DNA from: Magnaporthiopsis rhizophila
Taxonomy: Eukaryota > Ascomycota > Sordariomycetes > Magnaporthales > Magnaporthaceae
Assembly (NCBI GenBank): GCA_003049465.1
Contig: PYSS01000216.1
Span: 1-32,574, forward strand
Length of the DNA stretch: 32,574 bases
Direction of reading: 5' to 3'
The first letter of the stretch is position 1. Each line of letters begins with the position of its first letter. The notes beneath the pieces were generated by a model. That model was not told the origin of the DNA. It searched no databases and worked only from the letters and a program-made list of their open reading frames with translations. The position numbers were made by a program, and so were the translations under genes. This document shows positions 1 through 8,920 of this stretch, in pieces.

Positions 1-48
1 CAAGCCGTAGGCGTGGCGGACGATAGGGTCGTCGATGGATTCCGACAT
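1..48 (-). CDS. 5' end of an unidentified minus-strand gene, cut by the window edge
   Basis: Reading the minus strand from 48 down to 1 gives an ATG followed by 15 open codons (start MSESIDDPIVRHAYGL), and the frame is still open at the edge. The upstream minus-strand sequence (49-130) is purine-rich with A runs, as expected for a fungal 5' leader. The product cannot be identified from 16 residues. The start is an inference from the ATG context (GGAAATGTC) and the natural look of the peptide; no domain is visible. Confidence 0.4.
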   Translation of the reverse strand, partial: MSESIDDPIVRHAYGL

Positions 49-740
49 TTCCGGTTCCGAGATTCGGATTTTGTGCTTGGTGCTTGGAGGCTGTTTTTCT
101 TTTCTCTCCTTTTTTTTTCTTTGGGCTGGCTGGAGTTGGTCTTGTTGTTATTGAAGGATTGATGAAGAAGGACAGGAACGAGTGAGGAGAGCGGATTAAA
201 AGGCGTATGGTGGTGCCTTTTGTTGGAGTTCCACACCTAGATTGGCACACTGATGTGTTTGTCTGGTGGTGTGGCCCCCGCTTTTGTTCGGCCAAGCAAT
301 AGGTGTGTGTAGCCACCCCCAACTGCCAGCATCTGGCGTAGCTGGCACAGCTGAGCCAGGTGTTAGCGTCAGCGTCAGCATCCTGCTTTACTAGCTCCAG
401 TTTAAAGGCGCATAGCAATATTTGATTGGTTGGGCTTAATTATCCGGGAGGCGTGCTTGCTGCGCATGGCGGCGGCTGGAGGCAATGCAAAAGTGGCTCA
501 AGCTGACCATCTTACAGGCGGGTAATAATAACCGTTGCGTCGAAAATGGATTTTGTGGTGGAAGGTGGAGGTGCGCGCGTACAGTCGCGTTACCCCTGAG
601 GTTTACCCCTGTTGCAGCACTAGTTTGCACTGCCCGACACAGTGTACTGTGATGGAGACCATTTACTGCCTTTGCAGCGTTTTTAGCTGCTTACCTACCC
701 ATCAAGACCCTTGATCTTTTAATAAGTTTGGGGGGCTTGC
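49..740. other. intergenic region with no recognisable gene
   Basis: This stretch separates the edge gene from the enterotoxin-like gene. It holds T-rich tracts near 98-120 that belong to the leader or promoter of the minus-strand edge gene. Short open frames exist on the minus strand (196-381, 436-630) but they show no domain, codon pattern or start context that supports them. Confidence 0.5.
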
Positions 741-773
741 GAGAGCATCGTGCTATCCTCTCACGATGCTCTC
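741..773. repeat. 12-bp perfect inverted repeat (hairpin)
   Basis: GAGAGCATCGTG at 741-752 is matched by its exact reverse complement CACGATGCTCTC at 762-773, with a 9-nt spacer. A second, weaker pair (CTTACTAC 797-804 with GTAGTAAG 841-848) follows. The function is unknown. It could be a transposon-end remnant, or a structured promoter element of the gene starting at 1122. Confidence 0.6.
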
Positions 774-911
774 CACCCAGCTGTTCACCTCATGCTCTTA
801 CTACGATAGCTTCCCTCCAGCTCTCTAAATTTGGCTCTTTGTAGTAAGTCGTGAGGGTTTGTAACGGTATCTTGAAGTCAAGATGCTTTCCAACCAGCCG
901 TTGAGAATCTG

Positions 912-917
912 TATAAA
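912..917 (+). promoter_or_regulatory. candidate TATA box of the secreted enterotoxin-like gene
   Basis: TATAAA lies about 210 bases upstream of the ATG at 1122. This distance fits a fungal gene with a leader of 150-180 bases that would include the duplicated 51-bp block. The assignment rests on motif and position only; no transcript start can be seen. Confidence 0.3.
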
Positions 918-1011
918 GATGTGTGTATATCGTTACCCAAAACCCCCCGATCTCGAAATTCTGTATCACAAACGCATCCTCGGACAGATCACAAAAAACA
1001 CTCGAATCACA

Positions 1012-1113
1012 CATACTCTTTTCCCCCTGCACCCTTATCCATCACAAAACCGCAACATCCCCCATACTTTTTTCCCCCTGCACCCTTATCCATCACAAAG
1101 CCGCAACATCCCC
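1012..1113 (+). repeat. 51-bp tandem duplication in the leader of the enterotoxin-like gene
   Basis: Two adjacent 51-base copies (1012-1062 and 1063-1113) differ at only two positions (C/T in the CT-rich start, A/G before CCGCAACATC). Each copy contains a CT-rich block and the motif TATCCATCACAAA. The second copy ends 8 bases before the ATG at 1122, so the duplication lies in the promoter or 5' UTR. Confidence 0.9.
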
Positions 1114-1121
1114 CTTTAGCC

Positions 1122-1784
1122 ATGCTCACCCGCGCCTCTCTTCTCCTCCCTGCCCTCATCCTGTGGCTGGTGGGTGCCGCCCTCGCAGTGCCCGACGTCC
1201 TCTATCGAGGCGACACCCGCAGTCCCGCAACGATCAAAGCGGCTGGCGGCTTCAAGGCCCTCGGCTCCAACAGGGTCTCGATCGAGACGCACGTCTACAT
1301 GTTCCCCAAGGACACCTACCTGGTCTCCTACTCAGAGAGCAAGGACAGGTCCATGTTCTTCACCGACGACGACGGCTACGCCTATGCCATCGACACGGCC
1401 GGCATCACCTTCACAGATGCCGCTGCGTACATTGAGCAGAACAAGGCCAACTTCGCGGCCGAGATAAAGGCCAAGATCCAGAACGAGGGGGGCAACTGGA
1501 GCAAGGATGATCTCGAGTGGGTGACTTCGGCCACTGTTCCCTACACTGCCATCATCGGGTGGAAGAAGGTTACCGGCAACAGTGATGGTGCGTGGGAGAA
1601 GAACCCGGATTATACTGGGTGTAAGACCGTGGACGGTCTGCAGAAGCGGGCGCCGGGCGGTGCTTGTGCCATGCGGCCGCCTGCTGCCAAACCGCCCGCT
1701 ACTAAGCAGTCTACTGCCAAACCGCCGGCTACTAAGCAGTCTACTGCCAAACGGCCGGCTACTAAGCAGTCTACTGGTAAATAG
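1122..1784 (+). CDS. secreted enterotoxin-A-like (ADP-ribosyltransferase-fold) protein with repeat tail
   Basis: The product has 220 aa. Residues 1-22 form a signal peptide (basic start, Leu-rich core, small residues before the cut), so it is probably secreted. Residues 26-35 (VLYRGDTRSP) match the first conserved block of the heat-labile enterotoxin A-chain family, with R29 as the likely NAD-contacting Arg. Residues 66-72 contain S69-Y-S71 where the family has its Ser-Thr-Ser block. D130-x-E132 is the best candidate for the catalytic Glu block, with Asp in place of the usual Glu/Gln two residues before it. Residues 189-218 are three 10-aa Lys/Pro/Thr/Gln repeats. The start at 1122 is chosen over the upstream in-frame extension from 921 because it gives the signal peptide directly. 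Fungal relatives are usually called putative enterotoxins and are thought to act on hosts or competitors. Activity is unproven here, since one catalytic-block residue departs from the norm. Confidence 0.72.
   Translation: MLTRASLLLPALILWLVGAALAVPDVLYRGDTRSPATIKAAGGFKALGSNRVSIETHVYMFPKDTYLVSYSESKDRSMFFTDDDGYAYAIDTAGITFTDAAAYIEQNKANFAAEIKAKIQNEGGNWSKDDLEWVTSATVPYTAIIGWKKVTGNSDGAWEKNPDYTGCKTVDGLQKRAPGGACAMRPPAAKPPATKQSTAKPPATKQSTAKRPATKQSTGK
1686..1775 (+). repeat. three tandem 30-bp coding repeats
   Basis: Three near-identical 30-base units (1686-1715, 1716-1745, 1746-1775) encode the C-terminal decapeptide repeats of the secreted protein. Variation is confined to single bases in the Pro/Arg codons. 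The low-complexity Lys/Pro/Thr tail resembles a flexible, cell-wall- or polyanion-binding extension. Confidence 0.9.
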
Positions 1785-1874
1785 CAGCCTAACCGCCAGC
1801 AGCCTACCCGCCAGCAGCCAACTCGCCAGTAACCAACTCGCCAGCAACCAACTCGCCAGCAGCCAACTCGGCAG
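1785..1874 (+). repeat. six 15-bp repeats continuing in frame past the stop codon
   Basis: Immediately after the TAG at 1782-1784, six 15-base units (consensus CAGCCAACTCGCCAG) continue in the same reading frame as the gene and would encode Gln/Pro/Thr/Arg repeats. The fourth unit starts with TAA (1830-1832) where the others start with CAG or CAA. The frame then stays open to TAA at 1920-1922. This looks like a former coding tail cut off by two point changes. Confidence 0.75.
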
Positions 1875-2773
1875 GGAACGACCCAACGGCGGCTTGCTAC
1901 CCGGCAGCAACGCCGCGGGTAAAGCAAACAAAACCAGGCGCTCGAAATTAGGATATGAGGATTTTAGAAACAGATATACAGAGCTGAAGTAAGCCCATAG
2001 TAAGACTGTACAGGTGTTGGGAGTTTGGAAAGTTATTTCTTTGTTAGGAGAATCTATAAAAACGATTTTTGTTGGAATAGGCATTTCTGTGCGCGTGCGA
2101 TCCGGAAAGGAGGACGGAATGGAGGGACCCTCTGGGCCCCTTTGGACCCCGCACGGGCCAATCGGCCTGTGCGGCTAGAGCGGCGGATCACCCTTTGGGT
2201 GATCGCCTCCACGCTACAAAAGGGCAGTCCTGTGCCCACCTTAGGCGGATAGATTCCTTGCTTCTTGTGCATAATAATAGGACTTTTCCCCAGATCATAG
2301 AGATCGTTGATCACCCCTTTTGGAGAGCTCCGAGCCGTCAAACAGGAGTACCCACTCCTACCAACAATTTTCTTATAAATGTATAAGCCTTGTAAGTCGG
2401 TCCCCCTACAGTGGGTTTGTTGAAATCAATAGCGTGCACAGGGGAAGTGAAGCGCTAATTACAGGGCCAGCGGGCGCACGTTCAGTTGGATCGGGCCCTG
2501 CAATGCACTACTTTGATGCTTTGCAGGGCTCTAAGCAAGTTGTGGTTACAGGCTTGTTATTTAGGTGAGGGACAGCCAACTCTACTCCCTCATATACTCT
2601 CCGTCATCGGTACCGCGGGTTTTGCACGGGCGGGCGTTCCGGTGCCCTAGGCCTATTCCCGATAAATTATTTTGTATGAGGCTGGCAAAAAATCGACCCA
2701 CGGCCACCAAAGTCATCTCCGCGTTGGGCCGACAAATCCGAGTTGGTCAAATTGACGGCGACTTGGGGGGTGG

Positions 2774-2873
2774 GTGACTCGTAGGCCTGCAGCCCCTGTA
2801 AAGCTAGTGACTCGTAGGGCGCCGACCCCTTACAAAGTAGGTGACTTGCAGGGCAGTGGCCCCTGTAGGCTAG
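2774..2873 (+). repeat. degenerate 33-34-bp tandem repeat, three units
   Basis: Units beginning GTGACTCGTAGG (2774), GTGACTCGTAGG (2807) and GTGACTTGCAGG (2841) share a layout of GTGACTYGYAGG, a GC-rich middle, CCCCTGTA or CCCCTTACA, and AAG/GGCTAG. A fourth, weaker unit may follow to about 2914. Confidence 0.6.
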
Positions 2874-2987
2874 GCTTGCAAGCGCGGGCTGCGTGCACAA
2901 CCCCTACACGGTAGGTTGCATGCCCCACCTCTGCAGGGTAAGTGCATTGCACAACCAACCACGTGCCTCAACCAAGTGCACAGGAGG

Positions 2988-3054
2988 TACAGGGTAGGTT
3001 TGGTACGTACTGTTAAAAATTACTACTGCATGTAACAGGGTAACCTACCCTGTA
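2988..3054. repeat. 13-bp perfect inverted repeat with nested hairpin
   Basis: TACAGGGTAGGTT (2988-3000) pairs exactly with AACCTACCCTGTA (3042-3054). The right arm also pairs locally: ACAGGGTA (3035-3042) with TACCCTGT (3046-3053) over a 3-base loop. The self-complementary word GTACGTAC occurs nearby at 3003-3010 and 3103-3110. This may be a MITE-like remnant. Confidence 0.6.
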
Positions 3055-3479
3055 GCCCTTATACCGGTTAGGGCTGAATTATGTAATTAGTTTAAGGCTA
3101 GGGTACGTACCTGGCCTTAGTCGGGGACCACCTCAGCCCCGCGGAGGCCGCTAGTGTTACGGACTAAATTGATGCCCAAAGCCCTCAAAGCCTGAGGCCA
3201 AAAGGCCGAGGGCCGTACCTGCACGAGCCACTCCGCTGCCCGTATCCTCGAGAGATTCTGCTTTCTTGCGCATTTTTTAAGCCCCTAAGAGGATTATCAT
3301 ACAATACAAAAATTTCCCCTCCAAGCTGGCATCGTCCCGTTGTTACAAAACCTTGGACCGATCGCGGGGTCACTATCCAGACACAGTGCGGAACATTGGA
3401 AACATCCCTCATCGCGTGGCCTGGTTGTACGTTTTGCCAGAATCCGAAAGCAGACAACCACTGCCGGGCAGGCGCGGCC

Positions 3480-5577
3480 ATGTCAGTCAACAGTGAGACA
3501 GAGGGCGGCCTCTTGGATACATTGAAGAGGGCCCATTACCCCCCCGATAAGTACCTTAACCCTGAGTGGACTTTGTCCCCGGAAGCCGTAGAATACTCAG
3601 CCACAACCCTTGGCTGCGGGCACTGCAAGATAATCATGCTCGGGATCTCGCTGCTCTTCCCTGGAGAGACCTGGACAGAAATCTCGCGGCGGGAGCGTGG
3701 GGATCACGCCCTCAGAGTTGACTTCCCTGACGGTTGGCTCCCTTTGGATTTTTTCGTTGAGAAGAGTCAGTACCGGTTCCATATCATCGCTACTCCGATA
3801 ACTTGGGTGATCCAATCTAACATCATGTGTCTGAAGCCACCGCGAGGGATGCCACTAAGGAGCTCTTCGACAGGAGCGGGTCTAAGTTGAAGCTCCCTAC
3901 GAGAGACACGTACCCCTTCCACAAGGCGGTTCCACGTATTCGAGGAAGCTGAAGCGATGAGAATGTGGCTTGCGCTCGAGCTTGGATTGGCGACTGTGAA
4001 GCGAATCACGGCAGCTGCAGGAATAGCGCTTCAAGGGACGACACTGTATTGCCTCGGAGGGTGCTAGATCTCGGCTCTTCCGCTGAGCCAGTCTCTGCGG
4101 ACGTGTAGCTGGTGGAAACGACTGGTGACCAGCGCCGTCGATACATCACGCTCAGCCACTGCTGGGGAAAAGCTATGCCTGTCAAGACAACGCGGGAGAC
4201 CATCTCGGCGCATAAACGGGTTGGTATAGCTTTCGATGATCTGCCCAAGACATTTCGGGAAGCCGCTATCACCTGTCGAAAGCTCGGCGTGCGTTGGTTG
4301 TGGATCGACTCGCTCTGTATCATTCAGGATGACGAAGGAGACTGGAAGTCTGAAGCATCCAAGATGGCTGAAGTTTACGGCAACTCGTGGCTCACCATCG
4401 CGGCGACCAAGGCAGCCGACAGCTCGCAGGGCTGCTTCACCGATGGGGAAGCCCCGCCGATCCACGTCTGCCAGCTCTCTCTCACGAGGGTGAGCTGTAC
4501 AACGCCTTCGTCAGCGAGTTCTTCGACGTCAAGCACGAGTCGATGTGACGCTGGAGACACGTCACGAACTCCTACCGATATCAAGAAAATTTGTACTTCT
4601 GCAACGAGGCCTTCCCGCTCATGAACCGCCGCTGGGCCTTTCCGGAGCGGCTGCTTTCCCCGAGGGTACTGCATTTCGGGCTCGCCGAGCTCTTCTTCGA
4701 GTGTCGCGAGCGGTACGTGTGTCAATGCGAGAGGGCCGTCCTGCCTGAAAAGGGAAGTCTGACGCTCAAGGGCATGGACACGACGCTGCCCGAGACGTGG
4801 CGCGAGATCTGCCAGAAGTACTCGCGGGCCCAGCTGACCTTCTCCGAGAGGGACACGCTCCCGGCCCTGGCGGGGATAGCGAGGCGGTTCAGCGTCGCAA
4901 AACGGGGGAGATACGTTGCAGGTGTGTGGGAGGGAGACTTGATCGAATCAATGCTGTGGCGGGGTACGCTGCAAAGGTTTGCGGAACCGGAGGGGGAAGT
5001 GATCCGTCGGGACGAACGGCTCCCGTCGTGGTCCTGGGCATCGGCTGGACGTCAGATATTCTTTGTGAAGGGCATCCAGAAGCCTCGGATATCTCTGCAA
5101 GGCATTGAAATTGTTTTGGACGGGACTGATCCCTTTGGCGAAACCCAATACGCCCACATCACCGTCGAGGGCGATGTGTTGCCAGCTATCGTCAATTACG
5201 ACAATACGAAAGGTATCCGCGTCGGAGACCTCGAGGCTACCGGTTGGTCGGATCACAACACGCCTGACCGTGGGCCGTTGGCGCAGGGTGAAAAGAGGGA
5301 TCGGTTTTACTCGCACCCCAACAACCTTATCTGCATCGATGACTGGTGGCAAGAGTCATACGACGGTCCGCCGACTTGGGATATTTTTCTGCTTCTTGTC
5401 GGAAACGACAAAGGTCCGGGACGGACTGGTTTGAACTGCCTCATCCTGACGAGGCACACGGACGCTACCTATAAGAGAATCAGTTGGTGCAGAATTTCCA
5501 TCTATGATAAAGATATTGAGGCACAAGAGGAGGATGACAATGACGATTACTTGAGCGCGGCCATGGCCGTTGCATAA
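3480..5577 (+). pseudogene. HET-domain (heterokaryon incompatibility) gene, interrupted
   Basis: HET proteins mediate non-self recognition and cell death after hyphal fusion. The N-terminal part reads from ATG 3480. A likely 71-nt intron (3766-3836, branch point CTAAC at 3817) leads into a frame with the SDENVACARAWIGDCEANH block and LPRRVLDL. The HET core follows: YITLSHCWG near 4138 and TFREAA...LWIDSLCIIQDD...DWKSEASKM. The C-terminal part carries NRRWAFPERLLSPRVLHFG, the LTFSERDTLPALAGIA block and LPSWSWAS, ending at TAA 5575-5577. In-frame TGA (3950-3952) and TAG (4106-4108) break the middle. The frame changes near 4480-4490, in a CT-repeat run, and TGA (4546-4548) interrupts the new frame just after it. 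An alternative for the last two breaks is an intron from the GTGAGC at about 4489 to about 4585, but the sequence inside reads like coding. The early TAG is hard to explain by splicing. Intact relatives are of similar length (about 650-700 aa). Confidence 0.7.
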
Positions 5578-6359
5578 GCTTATCCTATCGGTCTAGCCCT
5601 ATCTACTTCAATGGTATGTGCCTCCCCCGAGTACGTCCGTCATGCAGTTCGGCCAGGACGTGGACGAGTCGGAGAAAACCGAATGACAGCGCGGGCTCGC
5701 ACCACATCTCTTGGTCGCGATATCGGCAGCTCCCAAGGAGGACCCTAGGAGTGGGAAAGTGGAAGCAAGGGAGATGCCATTAGCCGATGCACAAGGCAAT
5801 TTTATTCTAACATTCCTGCAGCAACGCCAACGAACCAACTTCCAACACATGGGTGAAGCAGCTCCCGACGAATCTGCATGCGGCCGTGGCCTCGTACGTC
5901 AAGGGAGCGTGCGGTGCGGGCTAGACTTCTGTTTTTGCGCGAGAACAATCTTCGGCGTAGATTTCGGGCCCTTCCGGGATGCAAGCGGTTGTCTGTTAAG
6001 CTCTTCGGCGTTTCTTTTCTTGAAAGTATTCCTTTCGGAGGATGCTCCCCACCGTTTTGCGCTGCGTCCGCCTTGCCGCCCTCAGCTCGTTCCATTTCCA
6101 CTCGCGCCTCCTCTTGTCAACACCATTCGTGGACTTCCCGTACGTGGCCTGCAGCTTAGCTTGGAGCCCGACCATTCTCTCTCCAACCGTCGTGTTATCC
6201 GGGCCGACCCTGGCAACTCGTGATCGATGTGATCAAGACGGCGAGCACCACAACAACGTTCTTGTTCGCTTCCTCTTCCGAACAGAGACTGATTCGAGGC
6301 GGCGATCTTGTGACACATTGCTAGACGACAGAAAAATTGCTCAAGGTTTGAGACACTAG
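5578..6359. other. stretch between the HET locus and the thioesterase relic, no gene recognised
   Basis: Open frames such as 5711-6223 (+) are long but show no domain. I looked for the N-terminal two thirds of a palmitoyl-protein thioesterase here (the GxSxG nucleophile block in particular) and did not see it on either strand. The stretch may hold worn, unrecognisable coding sequence. Confidence 0.45.
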
Positions 6360-6734
6360 TCCCGCCGCTACCGCGACCCGGCTGTCGGCTTCGATCACTA
6401 CCTGGAGCCGAGCAACTTCCTGGCCAACATCAACAATGAAAGGCCCGCTCAAGAACCAGGCCTACCGCGGCAACATGATCGAGCTCGCCAGCTTTGTGCT
6501 TCACATCCTCGACGAAGAAACCACCGGCATCCCCGAGGAGACGTCATGGTTCGACATCAACGGGACCGAGGTAACGCCGCTCCGCGCGCCCGCTGTACAT
6601 GGACGACTGGATCGGGCTACGCGAGCCCGGCCGCAACGGTTTAGGATCGCGCCGAGTACATGCAGTTGTCGGAGAAGCTGCTCGCCGAGACCTTCGGCGA
6701 GGTTTTTCGGCGCTCGGGAGGTACTGGGAGGTAG
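6360..6734 (+). pseudogene. C-terminal relic of a palmitoyl-protein thioesterase
   Basis: Palmitoyl-protein thioesterases remove palmitate from proteins in the lysosome or vacuole. Here only the last third can be read, in three shifting frames. YRDPAVGFDHYLEPSNFLANINNERP (from 6369) is followed in the next frame by LKNQAYRGN...IELASFVLHILDEETTGIPEETSWF. A further shift gives ALYMDDWIGLREPG, and then AEYMQLSEKLLAETFGEVF to a TAG at 6732-6734. The order and spacing of these blocks match the family's C-terminus. The catalytic Ser region is absent. A TAG at 6357-6359 closes the frame upstream, or could be part of an intron acceptor. Each break shifts the frame by one base, close to GGCCC or CGCCC runs. 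It cannot encode an active enzyme as it stands. Confidence 0.72.
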
Positions 6735-6885
6735 ACCGGTGTCCAACATGGCAGATATAAGGTTGGCTGGGAGTGGGTTGCGTTGTGTCGATGGCACGCC
6801 CCATTTGAATCCTCAACCCCAGGCTCCAGGGACGGCGAAACCCCAGAGTTGCTGCGAAACTCGCTCGCTATCGACAGTGAGCGAC

Positions 6886-8578
6886 ATGCGGATCGCCTAC
6901 CGCGGCCGCAAGGCGGAAATCGTCCTAGTTGAAAGCGCGGCCAAAAGGTCCGCCGCCGTGACCCTGGCCGAAACTAGCCAGGAACTGCCGGGCGCGTGCT
7001 TTGCCCTCCGCGGCGTCCCTTCCCGCATGCCTTCGCTGCCCGATCATATTCCCAGCACAGCTTCGCACATCGAGGGCTTTCCGGCGTGGCGGAATCCCGG
7101 AGCTACTTGCTTCTTGACCGAAAAGCGGGAAAGGAACCAATGGCTGTCGTTGCGGCGGAAATACCGAACATAATGTCCGTCCTGGGCTGGACGTACGTCC
7201 TGAGCGCCGATCTCGCCGCTAGACAAGGTCTCAACATTGAATACCACCAATCCTCTCTGGTGGAACCCAGCAAACGTTCGGCAGAGGCGACGAGAATCCA
7301 TCTCGACTACGCTACGCCCGACGAGCTCGAATGGTGGCCGGCCGTCACCCGCCCCGGCGTGGGCTGGTCCATCGAAGGCGACCAGATTGCCCCTGGGCAG
7401 CCCACATGATGGACGACACGGCTCTCGAGCTCTTGGACCCCGCCACCGACGCCGACGCCGACGCGGAACCGGCCCGGCGATCACGCCCTCCAACGGCCGC
7501 CATCGCCGCGGGCTACCTTTTGAGGCTCTGCCATGCTCTGGGCCTTGGAGACCGCCAGCTGGGTCTTATTCACGCCGCCTTCACGATTGAACTGCCCCCG
7601 CCCCGGCTCGTGGTCCGCCTGGATTCCGTACCTGCTGCTTGGCCAACCGGAACCCCCGCCGATGTCCCCCTCGTTGGGCGATACATGTCATTGAGTCTGT
7701 CCAATTGTCTTTTCGGAGCAGCCCTTTGGGGCCCGTTTTGTAACCCGTCCGTTCCGTGCAGTCACGTCGGTGCTTGGCTCACCGCCGCCGTGGAGCCAAT
7801 GGTCCAGCGTGGCCGAATGGAACTGCTGGTCAACACTATGGCAATCATCTACCCCAAAACAGCCCCGCTCTGGCTTGGAGCTGCGCTGTGCGGGCACCAG
7901 TCCAGGCTGAAACACCTCCCGAGGACGTTAACCAAGCCATACTGCTTTTTGGACTGGTCCCGTCCGGACGTCGATTCCGCCGCCCGGACCGGCGTCTCCC
8001 AGTCGTTTATGGACGAACACCCTCCCGGCCCGCGCCTGCGAAAAGACGGTACGGTCGCCAGGGCCGATGTCTGGCGGCTGCGGCATGCCTGTCGTGATAA
8101 ATACGACCTCGACCACGGTCCCATGCTTCTGAACCCAGAGGTTGGGCGGCCCCCTTTCGGCCACATGTGCGTTGAAGATGTCGAGCTGGAGATACGGGGC
8201 CACCTTTCTTGTTCTCACGCGTGGGTTTACGCCTTCTGGACGTGGCTGCCAAGCGGCCAACGAGATGACGACTTCGCCGAGCTCTACCTGTTTCCGGTCG
8301 AACCGCAAAGCCGGACCGGTGCGGAGCCGGAAAACGTGAGATGCGGGACGATGAAGGACTACACTAAAGGCTGCAAAATCCTTGTCGACGTGTCCGAAGC
8401 CGCCACGAGGACTATTTTCGACTGGTGCCGCGGCCAGACCGAGAAGGGCTTCGCCTCGGTGGTCCGCCAGACGAATCCAGGCTACGCGATGCAACAAGCG
8501 CCCAAACGCAGCGGCGAAGGGGTACACCCGTTCGACCCCGAGGCGGTATGGCGGTGGCTGCGAGCCCTGGGCGACTGA
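6886..8578 (+). pseudogene. unrecognised fungal protein gene, frame interrupted twice
   Basis: The frame starts at ATG 6886 (MRIAYRGRKAEIVLVE...), shifts near 7090-7100 into a segment containing KEPMAVVAAEIPNIMSVLGW, and shifts again near 7392 into the long final frame that ends with TGA at 8576-8578. The final segment (about 395 residues) is open throughout and GC-rich in third positions like neighbouring genes. It has clusters of Trp/Cys/His (SHVGAWL, FLDWSRPDVD, HAWVYAFWTWLPSG) but I recognise no catalytic motif or named domain. There is no signal peptide and no clear membrane segment. Either the gene is decaying, or the two breaks, both beside C/G runs, are sequence errors. No function can be assigned. 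Confidence 0.5.
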
Positions 8579-8920
8579 TGCCGGGCGGCCAACGCAGACC
8601 GCCGGGCGGATGTCGGGGGAGACGACGCAGAGGTTCTTCCCGTAGTCGCGCGGACACCAGCAGCAGCGGGCACAGAACTGGCCGCATCGGAAGCAGCGGA
8701 TCCAAAGAAGCAGGAGAAGGAGCACCGAGAGCGGAGCGCAGCTGGCGGGGGAACCTCGTGGCAGGCCCGACACAAGGCACTTCACGCAGGGTACGACGCC
8801 CAACGGGCAGCAGCGCCGAACCGTTCTCGGGTCGGCCTTGCTTTTGGCCGACTCCAACGCCCAACCTCCCCCACTCTTCGACTACTGTAAAGATCGACTG
8901 CCATCCCGACCGCATATACC

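Larger units (their letters stand above)
1923..3479. other. gene-free, repeat-bearing stretch
   Basis: No convincing reading frame is present. It contains a hairpin GATCACCC-TTT-GGGTGATC (2186-2204), a GCCCTGCAA/TTGCAGGGC pair (2495-2503 and 2521-2529), about three degenerate 33-34-bp tandem units (2774-2873), and a nested inverted repeat (2988-3054). Such an array of short repeats suggests worn transposon or MITE debris, but no transposase or reverse transcriptase peptide can be read. Confidence 0.5.

Noticed and set aside
790..1032. Minus-strand open frame of 80 codons with natural-looking peptide
   Set aside because: It overlaps the putative promoter and duplicated leader of the plus-strand secreted gene, has no domain, and the region contains hairpins. 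Not enough to call a gene.
921..1121. Upstream in-frame extension of the secreted protein from 921
   Set aside because: It is created by the 51-bp repeat, has a non-ATG start, and would bury the signal peptide. The ATG at 1122 gives a normal secreted protein.
1923..3479. tRNA or rRNA remnant in the repeat-rich gap
   Set aside because: Hairpins are present, but no cloverleaf with T-loop GTTCRANNC and acceptor pairing could be found.
5578..6359. N-terminal half of the palmitoyl-protein thioesterase
   Set aside because: No GxSxG block, signal peptide or other N-terminal family block is readable in any frame on either strand.
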